DNA from: Phycisphaeraceae bacterium
GTDB lineage: Bacteria; Planctomycetota; Phycisphaerae; Phycisphaerales; Phycisphaeraceae
Assembly (NCBI GenBank): GCA_029260695.1
Contig: JAJDCT010000472.1
Location: 1 to 12,307, forward strand
Direction: 5' to 3'
DNA: 12,307 nucleotides
Below, piece by piece: positions 5,499-11,501 of this stretch; the first letter of the stretch is position 1, and each line of letters begins with the position of its first letter. The notes beneath the pieces are model-generated. The model had not been told where the DNA came from, searched no databases, and was given only the letters and a program-made list of their open reading frames with translations. The position numbers and the translations under genes were made by a program.

Positions 5499-7673
5499 GT
5501 GAACGACGCTGGTATGACACGACGGACCGGTATGATGCGCGTTGTCGCCTGCGCGGTGGCAGCGCTGGTGTCAGCAGTTTGGTTCCTGACGCAGAGCGGC
5601 GTGGTGCCGCAACGGCCTCAGGCTTTTTCAGATGTACTGGCCATCCTCGCGGTGTCGATGCCCGTGCTGGGGGCGGTCTGGATCGGGGCCGCCGGGTATG
5701 GGTATGCGTTGCGTTCGGCCCTGATACCTTGGCGTCGCGGCAGCCTGGTTGAGGAGCTGGCCCTTGGGATCGCCGGGCTGCTGATGGTTAATTGGCTTGT
5801 CGCATCGGCCGGTCTGTTGACGCAGAACGGCGCGGTCGCGGTGTTTGGGGCGGGCTGCTTATTGAATCTTTTGAAGCTGCTCCCATCCAAAGTCAAGGTG
5901 CGGCGCGACAGGCGGAGGGTTGTTGTTCCCTGGCGTGTCTTGTTATTGGTGCCGGGGGTGGCGTTGCTGCTGGTCGCGGCGTCGTGTCCGCCGGGGAGTC
6001 TTTGGCGGGTCGAAGCGTTTGGGTACGACGTGACGAGCTACCACCTGCAACTGCCGCGCGAGTGGATGGCGCTTGGGGGGATGTCCGGGCTTGAACACAA
6101 TGTGTACAGCTTCCTGCCGGGCCTGATCGAGGGCGGGTACCTGCTGATCGGTTTTCTAAGCGGCTCGGTGCTGGACGGGGTTTATACCTGCCAGTTGTTC
6201 CACGTCTCGCTTGCGTTGCTGGCGGCGGCGGCGATCGGGAAAACGGTGGCGGCCCTGACGGCCGCGGAGGCCAGAGCCGGGGCTGGGATCGGCACGGCGG
6301 CGTTGTTATTGGTGCTGCCTTGGGTGACGATCGCCGGGTCGATGGCGTACAACGAGATGGGGGTGCTGGCGTTTGGTTCGGCGGCGCTGATGGTTGTGTT
6401 CGGTGAATCCGGCACGACCCGGCGCGGCGCGGTGGCGGTGGGTTTGCTTGTCGGGGCGGCGACGTTGTCGAAACTCACGGCCGGGGTGATGGTCGCCGTG
6501 CCGGTGGGGTTGATCCTGTTGCTTAGACTGAATCGACAGGCAGACGCAAAAGACAAGGGCGGTTGGATGCCTGGCGTGCAACTCGCAGCCTTCGCGGGGC
6601 TGGCGGGTGTGTTGATGCTGAGCCCTTACCTGGTGCGCAACTCGGTCGCGACCGGTAACCCGGTCTTCCCCTTCGCCGCTGAGCGTCTGGGTGCGGGGCA
6701 CTGGGGTAACGAGCTGGTCGATCGCTGGGACACCGCCCACGGGTTGTCACCCAAGCAAGAGGGCAAATTCGACGGGCTTGGCCGGCAGTGGTTATTGAAT
6801 ACCGGGTACGGCGCGGTCGGCGGGCAGCCGACACCGCGCGAGATGCAGAACGTGGCGAGGTTTGATCGTGAAGGCGGTGTGCCGACGCTTTGGATCGTGG
6901 TGGCGGTCGGGGGGGTGTTGCTGCTGATTCACAAGGACACGCGGCGGCTTGCCGGGGGGCTGGTGTTGATGCTGGGCGTGCAGGTGTGCTTCTGGATGTT
7001 CGCGACCCACATGCAGAGCCGGTTTCTTTTGCCGACGGTGCTGCCGGCGTGCCTGATCGCGGGGCTTGGGTGTGGGCGATTGCGTGCGCTTTCAAAAGAA
7101 CGGGCCCCCAACGTTGCGCCGCTGGTCGGGGCGGCGATGGTCGTCATGCTGGGACTCATCAGTTTCACCACGCTGCTGAGCCAGACACCGACGGGCCGTG
7201 ATCCAGAAACCGGCGAAGACCTGCAGGCCCCGTTGTGGGTAGCGGTCAACGCGCCGATCGCGACCCACCCCGACGACCTGAATACGCATCCGATCAATCG
7301 GCTTCCACTGGACAGCAAGACGCTGCTGGTCGCGGATAACTCGGGGCTGTTATACCTGCGTCGGCCGATTGTTTATGCCACCGCGTTTGATGAGGCCCCG
7401 CTTGGGAAGATGATCCGCGAGGCTAGGCGAACCGGGGGGGACGGGGGAACCGGGGGCGGGTTGGACGAGGTAAATGATGCGCTGCGTCGGGCAGGCATTA
7501 CCCATGTCTGGGTCCACTGGTCAGAGCTTGCTCGGCTGCACGGCACCTACGGCCACGACCGGGACGTGACCGAGCAGACGCTTTCCCGCCTGATCGCTAC
7601 CGGTTGGGAGCAGGTGGATGCCAGTGGCCCAACCGCCACCCTGTACGCCCTGCCGGCACAGCAAGCGCATTGA
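5499..7673 (+). CDS. Large multi-pass membrane protein, GT-C/GT39-like glycosyltransferase candidate
   Basis: About 724 residues with a dozen or so hydrophobic segments and a C-terminal soluble part. After three to five membrane spans comes GYDVTSYHLQLPREWM (175-190). An Asp near the start of the first large outer loop, followed by a YH..LP motif, is the layout of GT-C glycosyltransferases and ArnT/PMT-like membrane proteins that use polyprenyl-linked sugar donors. The C-terminal region (GITHVWVHWSELARLHGTYG and on) resembles the small soluble end domain of such proteins. The specific family is not recognised with certainty and no donor or acceptor can be named. The frame is open from 5409; starts at GTG 5499, ATG 5514 and ATG 5532 are all possible. 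I chose 5499 because of the TANNNT box 7 nt upstream. It lies 86 bp after hemA. A Gly-rich stretch is encoded by a G-run cluster at 7434-7460. Confidence 0.75.
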   Translation: MNDAGMTRRTGMMRVVACAVAALVSAVWFLTQSGVVPQRPQAFSDVLAILAVSMPVLGAVWIGAAGYGYALRSALIPWRRGSLVEELALGIAGLLMVNWLVASAGLLTQNGAVAVFGAGCLLNLLKLLPSKVKVRRDRRRVVVPWRVLLLVPGVALLLVAASCPPGSLWRVEAFGYDVTSYHLQLPREWMALGGMSGLEHNVYSFLPGLIEGGYLLIGFLSGSVLDGVYTCQLFHVSLALLAAAAIGKTVAALTAAEARAGAGIGTAALLLVLPWVTIAGSMAYNEMGVLAFGSAALMVVFGESGTTRRGAVAVGLLVGAATLSKLTAGVMVAVPVGLILLLRLNRQADAKDKGGWMPGVQLAAFAGLAGVLMLSPYLVRNSVATGNPVFPFAAERLGAGHWGNELVDRWDTAHGLSPKQEGKFDGLGRQWLLNTGYGAVGGQPTPREMQNVARFDREGGVPTLWIVVAVGGVLLLIHKDTRRLAGGLVLMLGVQVCFWMFATHMQSRFLLPTVLPACLIAGLGCGRLRALSKERAPNVAPLVGAAMVVMLGLISFTTLLSQTPTGRDPETGEDLQAPLWVAVNAPIATHPDDLNTHPINRLPLDSKTLLVADNSGLLYLRRPIVYATAFDEAPLGKMIREARRTGGDGGTGGGLDEVNDALRRAGITHVWVHWSELARLHGTYGHDRDVTEQTLSRLIATGWEQVDASGPTATLYALPAQQAH
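7434..7460 (+). other. G-run cluster with G-quadruplex potential inside the membrane-protein gene
   Basis: G-runs of 7, 5, 5 and 3 bases are separated by AC, AACC and C. This fits the G3+N1-7 pattern on the coding strand, so the mRNA could also fold. It encodes TGGDGGTGGG, a Gly-rich loop in the soluble C-terminal part. The G7 tract is a potential slippage site. Confidence 0.5.
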
Positions 7674-7696
7674 GACGGCGGTTTTATAAAAAATTC

Positions 7697-7725
7697 TTGA
7701 CTCATGCCCCCGCGGCGTCGATAAT
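7697..7725 (+). promoter_or_regulatory. Sigma70-type promoter (TTGACT, 17 bp, GATAAT)
   Basis: TTGACT at 7697-7702 and GATAAT at 7720-7725 are separated by exactly 17 bp. An A/T-rich stretch (7682-7695, TTTTATAAAAAATT) lies just upstream like an UP element. It is the best consensus promoter in the window. The predicted transcription start is near 7732. Confidence 0.65.
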
Positions 7726-7731
7726 CTTATT

Positions 7732-7867
7732 GGATAGACAATGAAAGGAGGCCCGCAGCCAAGTGATCGCACAACCTGATGTTTGTACCGCCGAGTGAGG
7801 CGAAGAGATTAATCTCGAATAACCGTTATTTTCCCCCATCCATTATCTACCCTCGCTCGGTTTTTTT
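7732..7867 (+). ncRNA. Candidate small RNA (about 136 nt) of unknown family
   Basis: The unit is bounded by the promoter at 7697-7725 and a terminator ending near 7867, with no convincing gene between. It contains AAAGGAGG (7744-7751), a perfect anti-16S match. It also holds the palindrome GAGATTAATCTC and the symmetric AATAACCGTTATT inside the terminator loop. An 11-codon frame starts at GTG 7763 (MIAQPDVCTAE) 11 nt after the GGAGG, and its stop lies in the 5' arm of the terminator stem. It could therefore be a leader or attenuator peptide. No SRP RNA, 6S, tmRNA or riboswitch signature was recognised. The next plus-strand gene is 850 bp away, so a stand-alone sRNA is the simpler reading. Confidence 0.45.
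7791..7867 (+). terminator. Rho-independent terminator with long structured loop
   Basis: CCGAGTGAGG (7791-7800) pairs with CCTCGCTCGG (7851-7860) over 10 bp with one G-U pair, followed directly by seven T. The 50-nt loop holds smaller palindromes (GAGATTAATCTC, AATAACCGTTATT). It would end the small transcript above and any read-through from the membrane-protein gene. Confidence 0.7.
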
Positions 7868-7886
7868 ATGCGCGGGGCGGGTTGTC

Positions 7887-7993
7887 TAATACGGATCACG
7901 ATTTAAACTCGTGCCCATCATCATGGCCACTCCCCCGGCAAAGCCGGGGGCTGAGGGTAAGACAGCCGCCCATGAATGAAGCAGAATCCGTAT
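7887..7993. repeat. Dispersed structured repeat, copy A
   Basis: The element aligns without gaps to 9145-9247 (offset 1258). Over 7892-7989 I count 11 mismatches in 98 positions. In copy A the ends are a perfect 8-bp inverted repeat, ATACGGAT (7889-7896) and ATCCGTAT (7986-7993). Inside are CACGA...TCGTG (7897-7913) and a perfect 8-bp hairpin CCCCCGGC, AAA, GCCGGGGG (7932-7950). GGCT...AGCC follows. It could be a non-autonomous mobile element, a REP-type unit or a structured RNA. No transposase is in the window. Confidence 0.75.
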
Positions 7994-8084
7994 AAGCTTA
8001 TAACCACAACAGAACGAAGAAGATTAGACGCGAATGACATCCAAGACTTCAAGACCTTTGTGACTTCGCAGTGGCCGAATCTCG

Positions 8085-8609
8085 TCACAGAAACTTCGCC
8101 ACGATAAACCTCGCCGCCTCGTCGGGTTTGGTGTGGGTGACTTCGAAGACATGGTCGGCCACCTCGCGGTAGATGGGGTCGCGGTCGGCGAGGACTTGCT
8201 TGATTTCTTCGAGGCCCCCGCCGGCGGCGGTGAGGCTGGGACGTGCGGCGGTGGTGGTTTCATCGGCGTGGATGCGGCGGACGAGTTCATCGGGGTCACA
8301 CTCTAAATAGATACGGTTGGCGTCGGGGGCGTCCTTGACGGCCTGGCGTGCGTCGGGGTGCATGAGGGTGCCGCCGCCCAGGGCGATGACGTGGTTTTCA
8401 AGCTTGACCAGCTCGGCTGTGACCTGGGCTTCGGCTTCGCGGAAGGCGGGTTCGCCGTCGGTCTGCCAGATGTCGGCGATGCTGCGGTTGTCGAAGCGTT
8501 TACAGACCTGCTGATCGACGTCGACGAAGTCTTTCCAGAGCTGGGCGGCGAGTTTTTTGCCGAGGGTGGTTTTGCCACAGCCACGGTAGCCGAAGAGGAT
8601 CAGGTTCAT
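8085..8609 (-). CDS. aroK: Shikimate kinase
   Basis: The enzyme phosphorylates shikimate with ATP in the pathway to chorismate. The protein is 174 residues, the normal family size. Motifs are the P-loop GYRGCGKTT (7-15), DVD with Asp30 and Asp32 (shikimate site), GEPAFREAE with Arg57, and ALGGGTLMHP with the Gly triplet 78-80. The lid arginine is Arg123 in RPSLT, and RDPIYREVAD holds Arg143. The frame continues upstream through the tandem array, but MNLILFGYRG begins just before the P-loop strand as in homologues, so ATG 8609 is chosen. There is no Shine-Dalgarno site; instead TACAAT lies 7 nt upstream. It is divergent from the DUF721 gene. Confidence 0.95.
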   Translation of the reverse strand: MNLILFGYRGCGKTTLGKKLAAQLWKDFVDVDQQVCKRFDNRSIADIWQTDGEPAFREAEAQVTAELVKLENHVIALGGGTLMHPDARQAVKDAPDANRIYLECDPDELVRRIHADETTTAARPSLTAAGGGLEEIKQVLADRDPIYREVADHVFEVTHTKPDEAARFIVAKFL

Positions 8610-8616
8610 GGGCGGG

Positions 8617-8622
8617 ATTGTA
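8617..8622 (-). promoter_or_regulatory. Candidate -10 box (TACAAT) for leaderless aroK mRNA
   Basis: Read on the minus strand, TACAAT is followed by seven bases (CCCGCCC) and the aroK ATG. Its -35 region falls inside the 14-bp tandem array. No canonical -35 is seen. Confidence 0.45.
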
Positions 8623-8630
8623 GTGGGTTT

Positions 8631-8700
8631 GGGTCCGGGGTCTAGGGTCCGGGGTCTAAGGTCTGGGGGCCGAGGTCCGGGGTCTGCTGTCCGGGGGTGT
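8631..8700. repeat. Five-copy 14-bp tandem repeat (ten heptamers) in the aroK/DUF721 divergent promoter region
   Basis: The units are GGGTCCGGGGTCTA (8631-8644), an identical second copy (8645-8658), AGGTCTGGGGGCCG (8659-8672), AGGTCCGGGGTCTG (8673-8686) and CTGTCCGGGGGTGT (8687-8700). Each 14-mer splits into two related heptamers (GGGTCCG/GGGTCTA). The plus strand has a run of G3-G5 tracts with G-quadruplex potential. The array fills most of the 108 bp between the two start codons and covers the -35 regions of both candidate promoters. Confidence 0.85.
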
Positions 8701-8704
8701 CGGG

Positions 8705-8710
8705 TATGAT
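8705..8710 (+). promoter_or_regulatory. Candidate -10 box (TATGAT) for leaderless DUF721 gene mRNA
   Basis: TATGAT is followed by seven bases (ACGGGTG) and ATG 8718. This picks ATG 8718 over the in-frame GTG 8697 and ATG 8706, the latter being inside the box itself. No Shine-Dalgarno or -35 element is seen. Confidence 0.4.
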
Positions 8711-8717
8711 ACGGGTG

Positions 8718-9071
8718 ATGGCGAAAGACCCTTACCAATCTCATCTCGATGGGCTGCGTGAGCGGCGGAACCGCAAGGACCCGGACCTGTCGCTTGGGTT
8801 CATGGTCGGGCAGTTCAAGCGGGAGGTGCAGAAGCCCTACGAACAGTTGGGCGAGCTTGCCACGATCTGGGGGGACCTGGTGCCCCAGGAGCTGGTGGAA
8901 CACACACGGCTGATGGGGTTGACCCGTGGGGTGTTGCGTGTGGCGGTGGATTCAAGCGGTCGGCTGTATGAGCTTGATCGTCTGCTGCGTTCGGGTGTGT
9001 TTGACGAGTTGGTCAGCCGACACCGCGGCAAGGCGGTGAGGCGGGTGGAGTTAAAAATCGGACGTCTGTAG
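8718..9071 (+). CDS. DUF721 (DciA-like) protein
   Basis: 117 residues. The segment from residue 44 (LGELATIWGDLVPQELVEHT) with Trp51 fits the DUF721 domain, as do GVLRVAVDSSGRLYELDRLL (71-90) and the basic end RRVELKIGRL. This domain occurs in DciA, which helps load the replicative helicase DnaB in bacteria lacking DnaC/DnaI. The domain begins after a short charged N-terminus (residues 1-35). ATG 8718 is preferred because of the TATGAT box 7 nt before it; GTG 8697 or ATG 8706 would add 7 or 4 residues. It is divergent from aroK and single, with repeat copy B 70 bp downstream. The family assignment is by pattern over a short protein, so the role in helicase loading is inferred. Confidence 0.8.
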   Translation: MAKDPYQSHLDGLRERRNRKDPDLSLGFMVGQFKREVQKPYEQLGELATIWGDLVPQELVEHTRLMGLTRGVLRVAVDSSGRLYELDRLLRSGVFDELVSRHRGKAVRRVELKIGRL

Positions 9072-9144
9072 TCGGAAGGCTGATGGCTGCGGTGGTCGGG
9101 CATATCACAGGGATCTGCATTTATTTGAACATTACACGGGGGTA

Positions 9145-9261
9145 TGATGCGGGTCACGATTAAAACTCGCGCCCATCATCACGGCTAATCCCCCGGCAAA
9201 ACCGGGGGCTGAGGGAAAGACGGCCGCCCATGAATCGAGCAGAATCCTTATGAGTAAGCTT
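9145..9261. repeat. Dispersed structured repeat, copy B
   Basis: This is the second copy of the element at 7887-7993, in the same orientation. The central hairpin is CCCCCGGC, AAA, ACCGGGGG (9190-9208) with one inner mismatch. The outer inverted ends seen in copy A are degenerate here, and a short gap appears after 9247 before the shared TAAGCTT. The downstream stem GGCT...GGCC keeps pairing through a G-U in place of A copy's U-A. A TATGAT sequence (9143-9148) overlaps its left edge. Confidence 0.75.
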
Positions 9262-9288
9262 TTGTTGGGTGTGATGGTGCGCTGTGAC

Positions 9289-9326
9289 GGCCGATGAATC
9301 GGCCTCCGCCAGGGGGCAGAGGCTTT
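9289..9326 (+). terminator. Weak overlapping hairpins after the DUF721 gene
   Basis: GGCCGAT...ATCGGCC (9289-9304) and GCCTC...GAGGC (9302-9323) share bases, so they are alternative stems. Only TTT follows the second one. It could end plus-strand transcription from the DUF721 gene or form part of the minus permease 3' end. Support is weak. Confidence 0.3.
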
Positions 9327-9327
9327 C

Positions 9328-9362
9328 ATCATCAATCAGAGATCAGCGATCACAAATCAAGT
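9328..9362. repeat. 7-bp periodic array (ATCANNN x5)
   Basis: Successive heptamers are ATCATCA, ATCAGAG, ATCAGCG, ATCACAA and ATCAAGT, located just after the permease stop codon. Only the first four bases are kept in each unit. It has the same period as the arrays at 1563 and 8631 but a different core. Confidence 0.55.
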
Positions 9363-9366
9363 TTCA

Positions 9367-11172
9367 TTAGAACGGCCAGAACCAGGGCGCGAGGGTGACG
9401 GTGACGGCCATGACGATGAGGTTCAGGGGCAGGCCTACACGGACATAATCACCGAAGCGATACCCGCCCGCGGAGTAGACCATGAGGTTGGTCTGGTAGG
9501 CGGTGGGTGTTGCGAAACTGGCGGCGCTGGTGGTCATGAGCGCTATGGCGAAAGGCATGAAGCTGTAGTCTTGTGTGATGGCGACGGCTTTGGCAACGGG
9601 GAAGATCAGGCCGACGGTCCCGATAGGCCCGATCAGCGAGGTCAGTGCCATGCCGATGAGGTAGATGGCGATCAGGATGCCGCGTGGGCCGGCCGCTTGA
9701 AAGAGCTGGATGATCGCCTCGGCCACATTTTGTGCTGCGCCGGTGGATTCCAGGGCAGACTTGACTCCCAGCGCGGCACCCATGGTCAGCAGGACACGCC
9801 AGTTGATGCTTTGCCGGGCTTCACCGGTCGAGCAGCAGCCGGCAAGCACCATGAGTCCGCCTGCCAGAAGCGCGGCGTTGACCAGCCTCATCGGGGTGAG
9901 TGTGACGGCGGCGACCATCGCTGTCATCAGCAGCAGCGCGACCCAGGCCCGGTCGTGGCGGATGGGCTTTGAGCCCTGAACCGCTGAGACCAGGAAGAAG
10001 TCACGGCTGTTGCGTTGAGCTTCGACGAAGCGGGGGTGTGTTTCTAACAGCAGCGTATCACCGGCCTGTAGGACGATGTCGCCGATCTTGACCATGCCCA
10101 GGTGCTGACCGCCACGGTGTACGGCGATAACGGCGGCGCCGTAGACGGTGCGGAATTTCCCTTCGCGGATGGATTTGTGGATCAGTGGGCAGTTGTCGCT
10201 GACGACGGCCTCGACGAGTCGGCGGTCCGGGCGAGGGTCGCTGAGCTTGAAGACCTGCTCGGTCGCCGGCGCCAAGCCTCGGGTGCGTTGCAGATCAACA
10301 ACGGAGTCGACGATGCCTGCGAAAATCAGGCGGTCGGCAACATGGAGCACCTGTTCGGGGCCGACGGCGGCGATGCGTTCACCGTCACGTTCGATCTCAA
10401 TGAGGTAGGCGCCGGGGAGTGCACGCAGGCCCGCCTCTTCGATGGTCTTGCCTGCGATCGGGCTCTTGGGCTCGACGATCATCTCCACGGTGTAGCGCCG
10501 CGCATCACCATCGGCCTGGTCGGGTGTGCGGCGGTCGGGTAGAAACCTCGGCGCGATGAAGATGAGGTAGGCCAGGCCGAGGATCGCGCTGGGCACGCCG
10601 ACGGCTGAGACGGTGAACATACTGATATGGACATCCGCCAGCTCGCCGTGCTTCTGCGCTGCGGTCACTTGGCCGTCGACGAAGACATTGGTCGCGGTCC
10701 CGATAAGTGTGCAGGACCCGCCAAGGATCGCGGCGTAGCTCAGGGGGATATAGAGCTTGGAAGGCGCCAGCCCGATCTTCTTGCACCAGTCGCTGACGAC
10801 GGGCATGAACATCGCGACGATGGGCGTGTTGTTCAGGAAGGCGCTGAGGACCGCCACGGGGAGTGTCAGCCGTGTCAGTGCGGCGCGCACCGATCCGGGG
10901 CGACCGAGTAATGGCTGGGTGACCAGAGACATCGCACCGGTCTGGCTGAGTCCCTCTGCGATGACAAAGAGGACCGCGATGGTGATGACCGCTTCGTTAC
11001 CGAAGCCGGCAACGGCCTGGGCAGGCGTGGGGAATACGTCCGAAAAAAGCCCCAGCGTCATCAGCAGGGTCAGGCCGCCGATCAGCACGGTGTCCGGGCC
11101 GGCGAGCCCGCGCACCAAAGCCAGGGCGATCAGTCCCACGGTCCCAAGCGTCACCCAGGCTTCCCATGTCAT
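9367..11172 (-). CDS. SLC13 (DASS)-family permease with two TrkA-C (RCK_C) domains
   Basis: The 601-residue inner-membrane transporter has two hydrophobic halves (about 5-210 and 408-601) around a soluble insert. FLNNTPIVAMFMPV (112-125) and LIGTATNVFVDG (156-167) match the conserved helix-loop motifs of the Na+/anion symporter family. The second half repeats the fold with SLIGPIGTVGLIFP and SASFATPTAYQTNLMVY-type segments. The insert (about 225-385) holds two TrkA-C-like modules: VEPKSPIAGKTIEEAGLR...ADRLIFAG and VSDNCPLIHKSIREG...GDTLLLETHP. Such members in cyanobacteria and algae include sulfate transporters, but the substrate here cannot be set. ATG 11172 has GAGAG 7 nt upstream on the minus strand. 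Alone on its strand, with the polysaccharide genes divergent from it. Confidence 0.9.
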   Translation of the reverse strand: MTWEAWVTLGTVGLIALALVRGLAGPDTVLIGGLTLLMTLGLFSDVFPTPAQAVAGFGNEAVITIAVLFVIAEGLSQTGAMSLVTQPLLGRPGSVRAALTRLTLPVAVLSAFLNNTPIVAMFMPVVSDWCKKIGLAPSKLYIPLSYAAILGGSCTLIGTATNVFVDGQVTAAQKHGELADVHISMFTVSAVGVPSAILGLAYLIFIAPRFLPDRRTPDQADGDARRYTVEMIVEPKSPIAGKTIEEAGLRALPGAYLIEIERDGERIAAVGPEQVLHVADRLIFAGIVDSVVDLQRTRGLAPATEQVFKLSDPRPDRRLVEAVVSDNCPLIHKSIREGKFRTVYGAAVIAVHRGGQHLGMVKIGDIVLQAGDTLLLETHPRFVEAQRNSRDFFLVSAVQGSKPIRHDRAWVALLLMTAMVAAVTLTPMRLVNAALLAGGLMVLAGCCSTGEARQSINWRVLLTMGAALGVKSALESTGAAQNVAEAIIQLFQAAGPRGILIAIYLIGMALTSLIGPIGTVGLIFPVAKAVAITQDYSFMPFAIALMTTSAASFATPTAYQTNLMVYSAGGYRFGDYVRVGLPLNLIVMAVTVTLAPWFWPF

Positions 11173-11193
11173 CCGGCGTCTCTCGGCGTCACT

Positions 11194-11199
11194 GTTATA
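11194..11199 (-). promoter_or_regulatory. Candidate -10 box (TATAAC) for the permease
   Basis: Read on the minus strand, TATAAC lies 21 nt before the permease ATG, with GAGAG between. This predicts a short 5' leader of about 14 nt carrying a Shine-Dalgarno site, in contrast to the leaderless-type genes. No good -35 is seen. Confidence 0.3.
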
Positions 11200-11433
11200 T
11201 GGACCGGCCTATCGTCCCGACAGGCGGCGTCTAAACCCGCACGCAAGAGGCAGTCTACCGGGTCGTGCCGGGGACAGCCAAACGGTCCGGCTCAAGACGA
11301 TGGGGCGTGGCGGTGCAGACATCGGACCGTTTCGCCCCAAGTGGCTGCATGCGCGGTCCGATAGGAGCGTCCGGCACACCCTGCCCGGTCCGCCTGGACG
11401 TTATATCCCTTACCACACGCCCAGATTGATTAA

Positions 11434-11462
11434 GTAGCGCTACCGACACACCGATATCGGTG
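11434..11462. promoter_or_regulatory. Two adjacent perfect palindromes, candidate operator upstream of the sugar transferase
   Basis: GTAGCGCTAC (11434-11443) and CACCGATATCGGTG (11449-11462) are perfect palindromes five bases apart and 40-70 bp before ATG 11502. The 14-bp one has the size of a dimeric repressor or activator site. A regulator gene is not in view. Confidence 0.45.
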
Positions 11463-11501
11463 AGGACAGGCTGTGAAAGGTCTGTCAAGGGACATTCGTA
11501 G

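Larger units (their letters stand above)
11173..11501. other. 329-bp divergent intergenic region (permease / sugar transferase)
   Basis: No gene is supported here. The permease side holds a GAGAG ribosome-binding site and the -10-like TATAAC. The sugar-transferase side holds two palindromes (11434-11443 and 11449-11462). The middle (about 11205-11400) is GC-rich without clear motifs, and frames crossing it have no start signals. Confidence 0.5.

Noticed and set aside
7744..7770. Resemblance of GGAGG...GCAGCCAAG to the SRP RNA core
   Set aside because: The flanking bases do not form the conserved SRP helix 8 loop, and the GGAAGGAAGCAGCC pattern is not matched.
7779..7889. 36-codon frame (MFVPPSEAKRLISNN...) across the small transcript and its terminator
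   Set aside because: It reads through the terminator stem and T-run, has no ribosome-binding site at a usable distance (AAAGGAGG is 27 nt upstream), and ends at the edge of the repeat.
7893..7969. Minus-strand mini-ORF open in both repeat copies (MGGCLTLSPR... / MGGRLSLSPR...)
   Set aside because: Most base differences between the two copies change the amino acid and the two frames end at different points, so there is no sign of selection on a peptide.
7971..7994. Matching heptapeptide frames at the right end of both repeats (MNEAESV, MNRAESL)
   Set aside because: No ribosome-binding site and too short. The shared frame follows from the shared DNA sequence.
8059..8089. TGTGAC...GTCACA inverted repeat at the aroK stop codon as a terminator
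   Set aside because: Six base pairs, a 19-nt loop and no T-run on the minus strand make it too weak to call.
8631..8700. CRISPR-like array
   Set aside because: Units are directly abutting 14-mers without spacers, and no cas genes are present.
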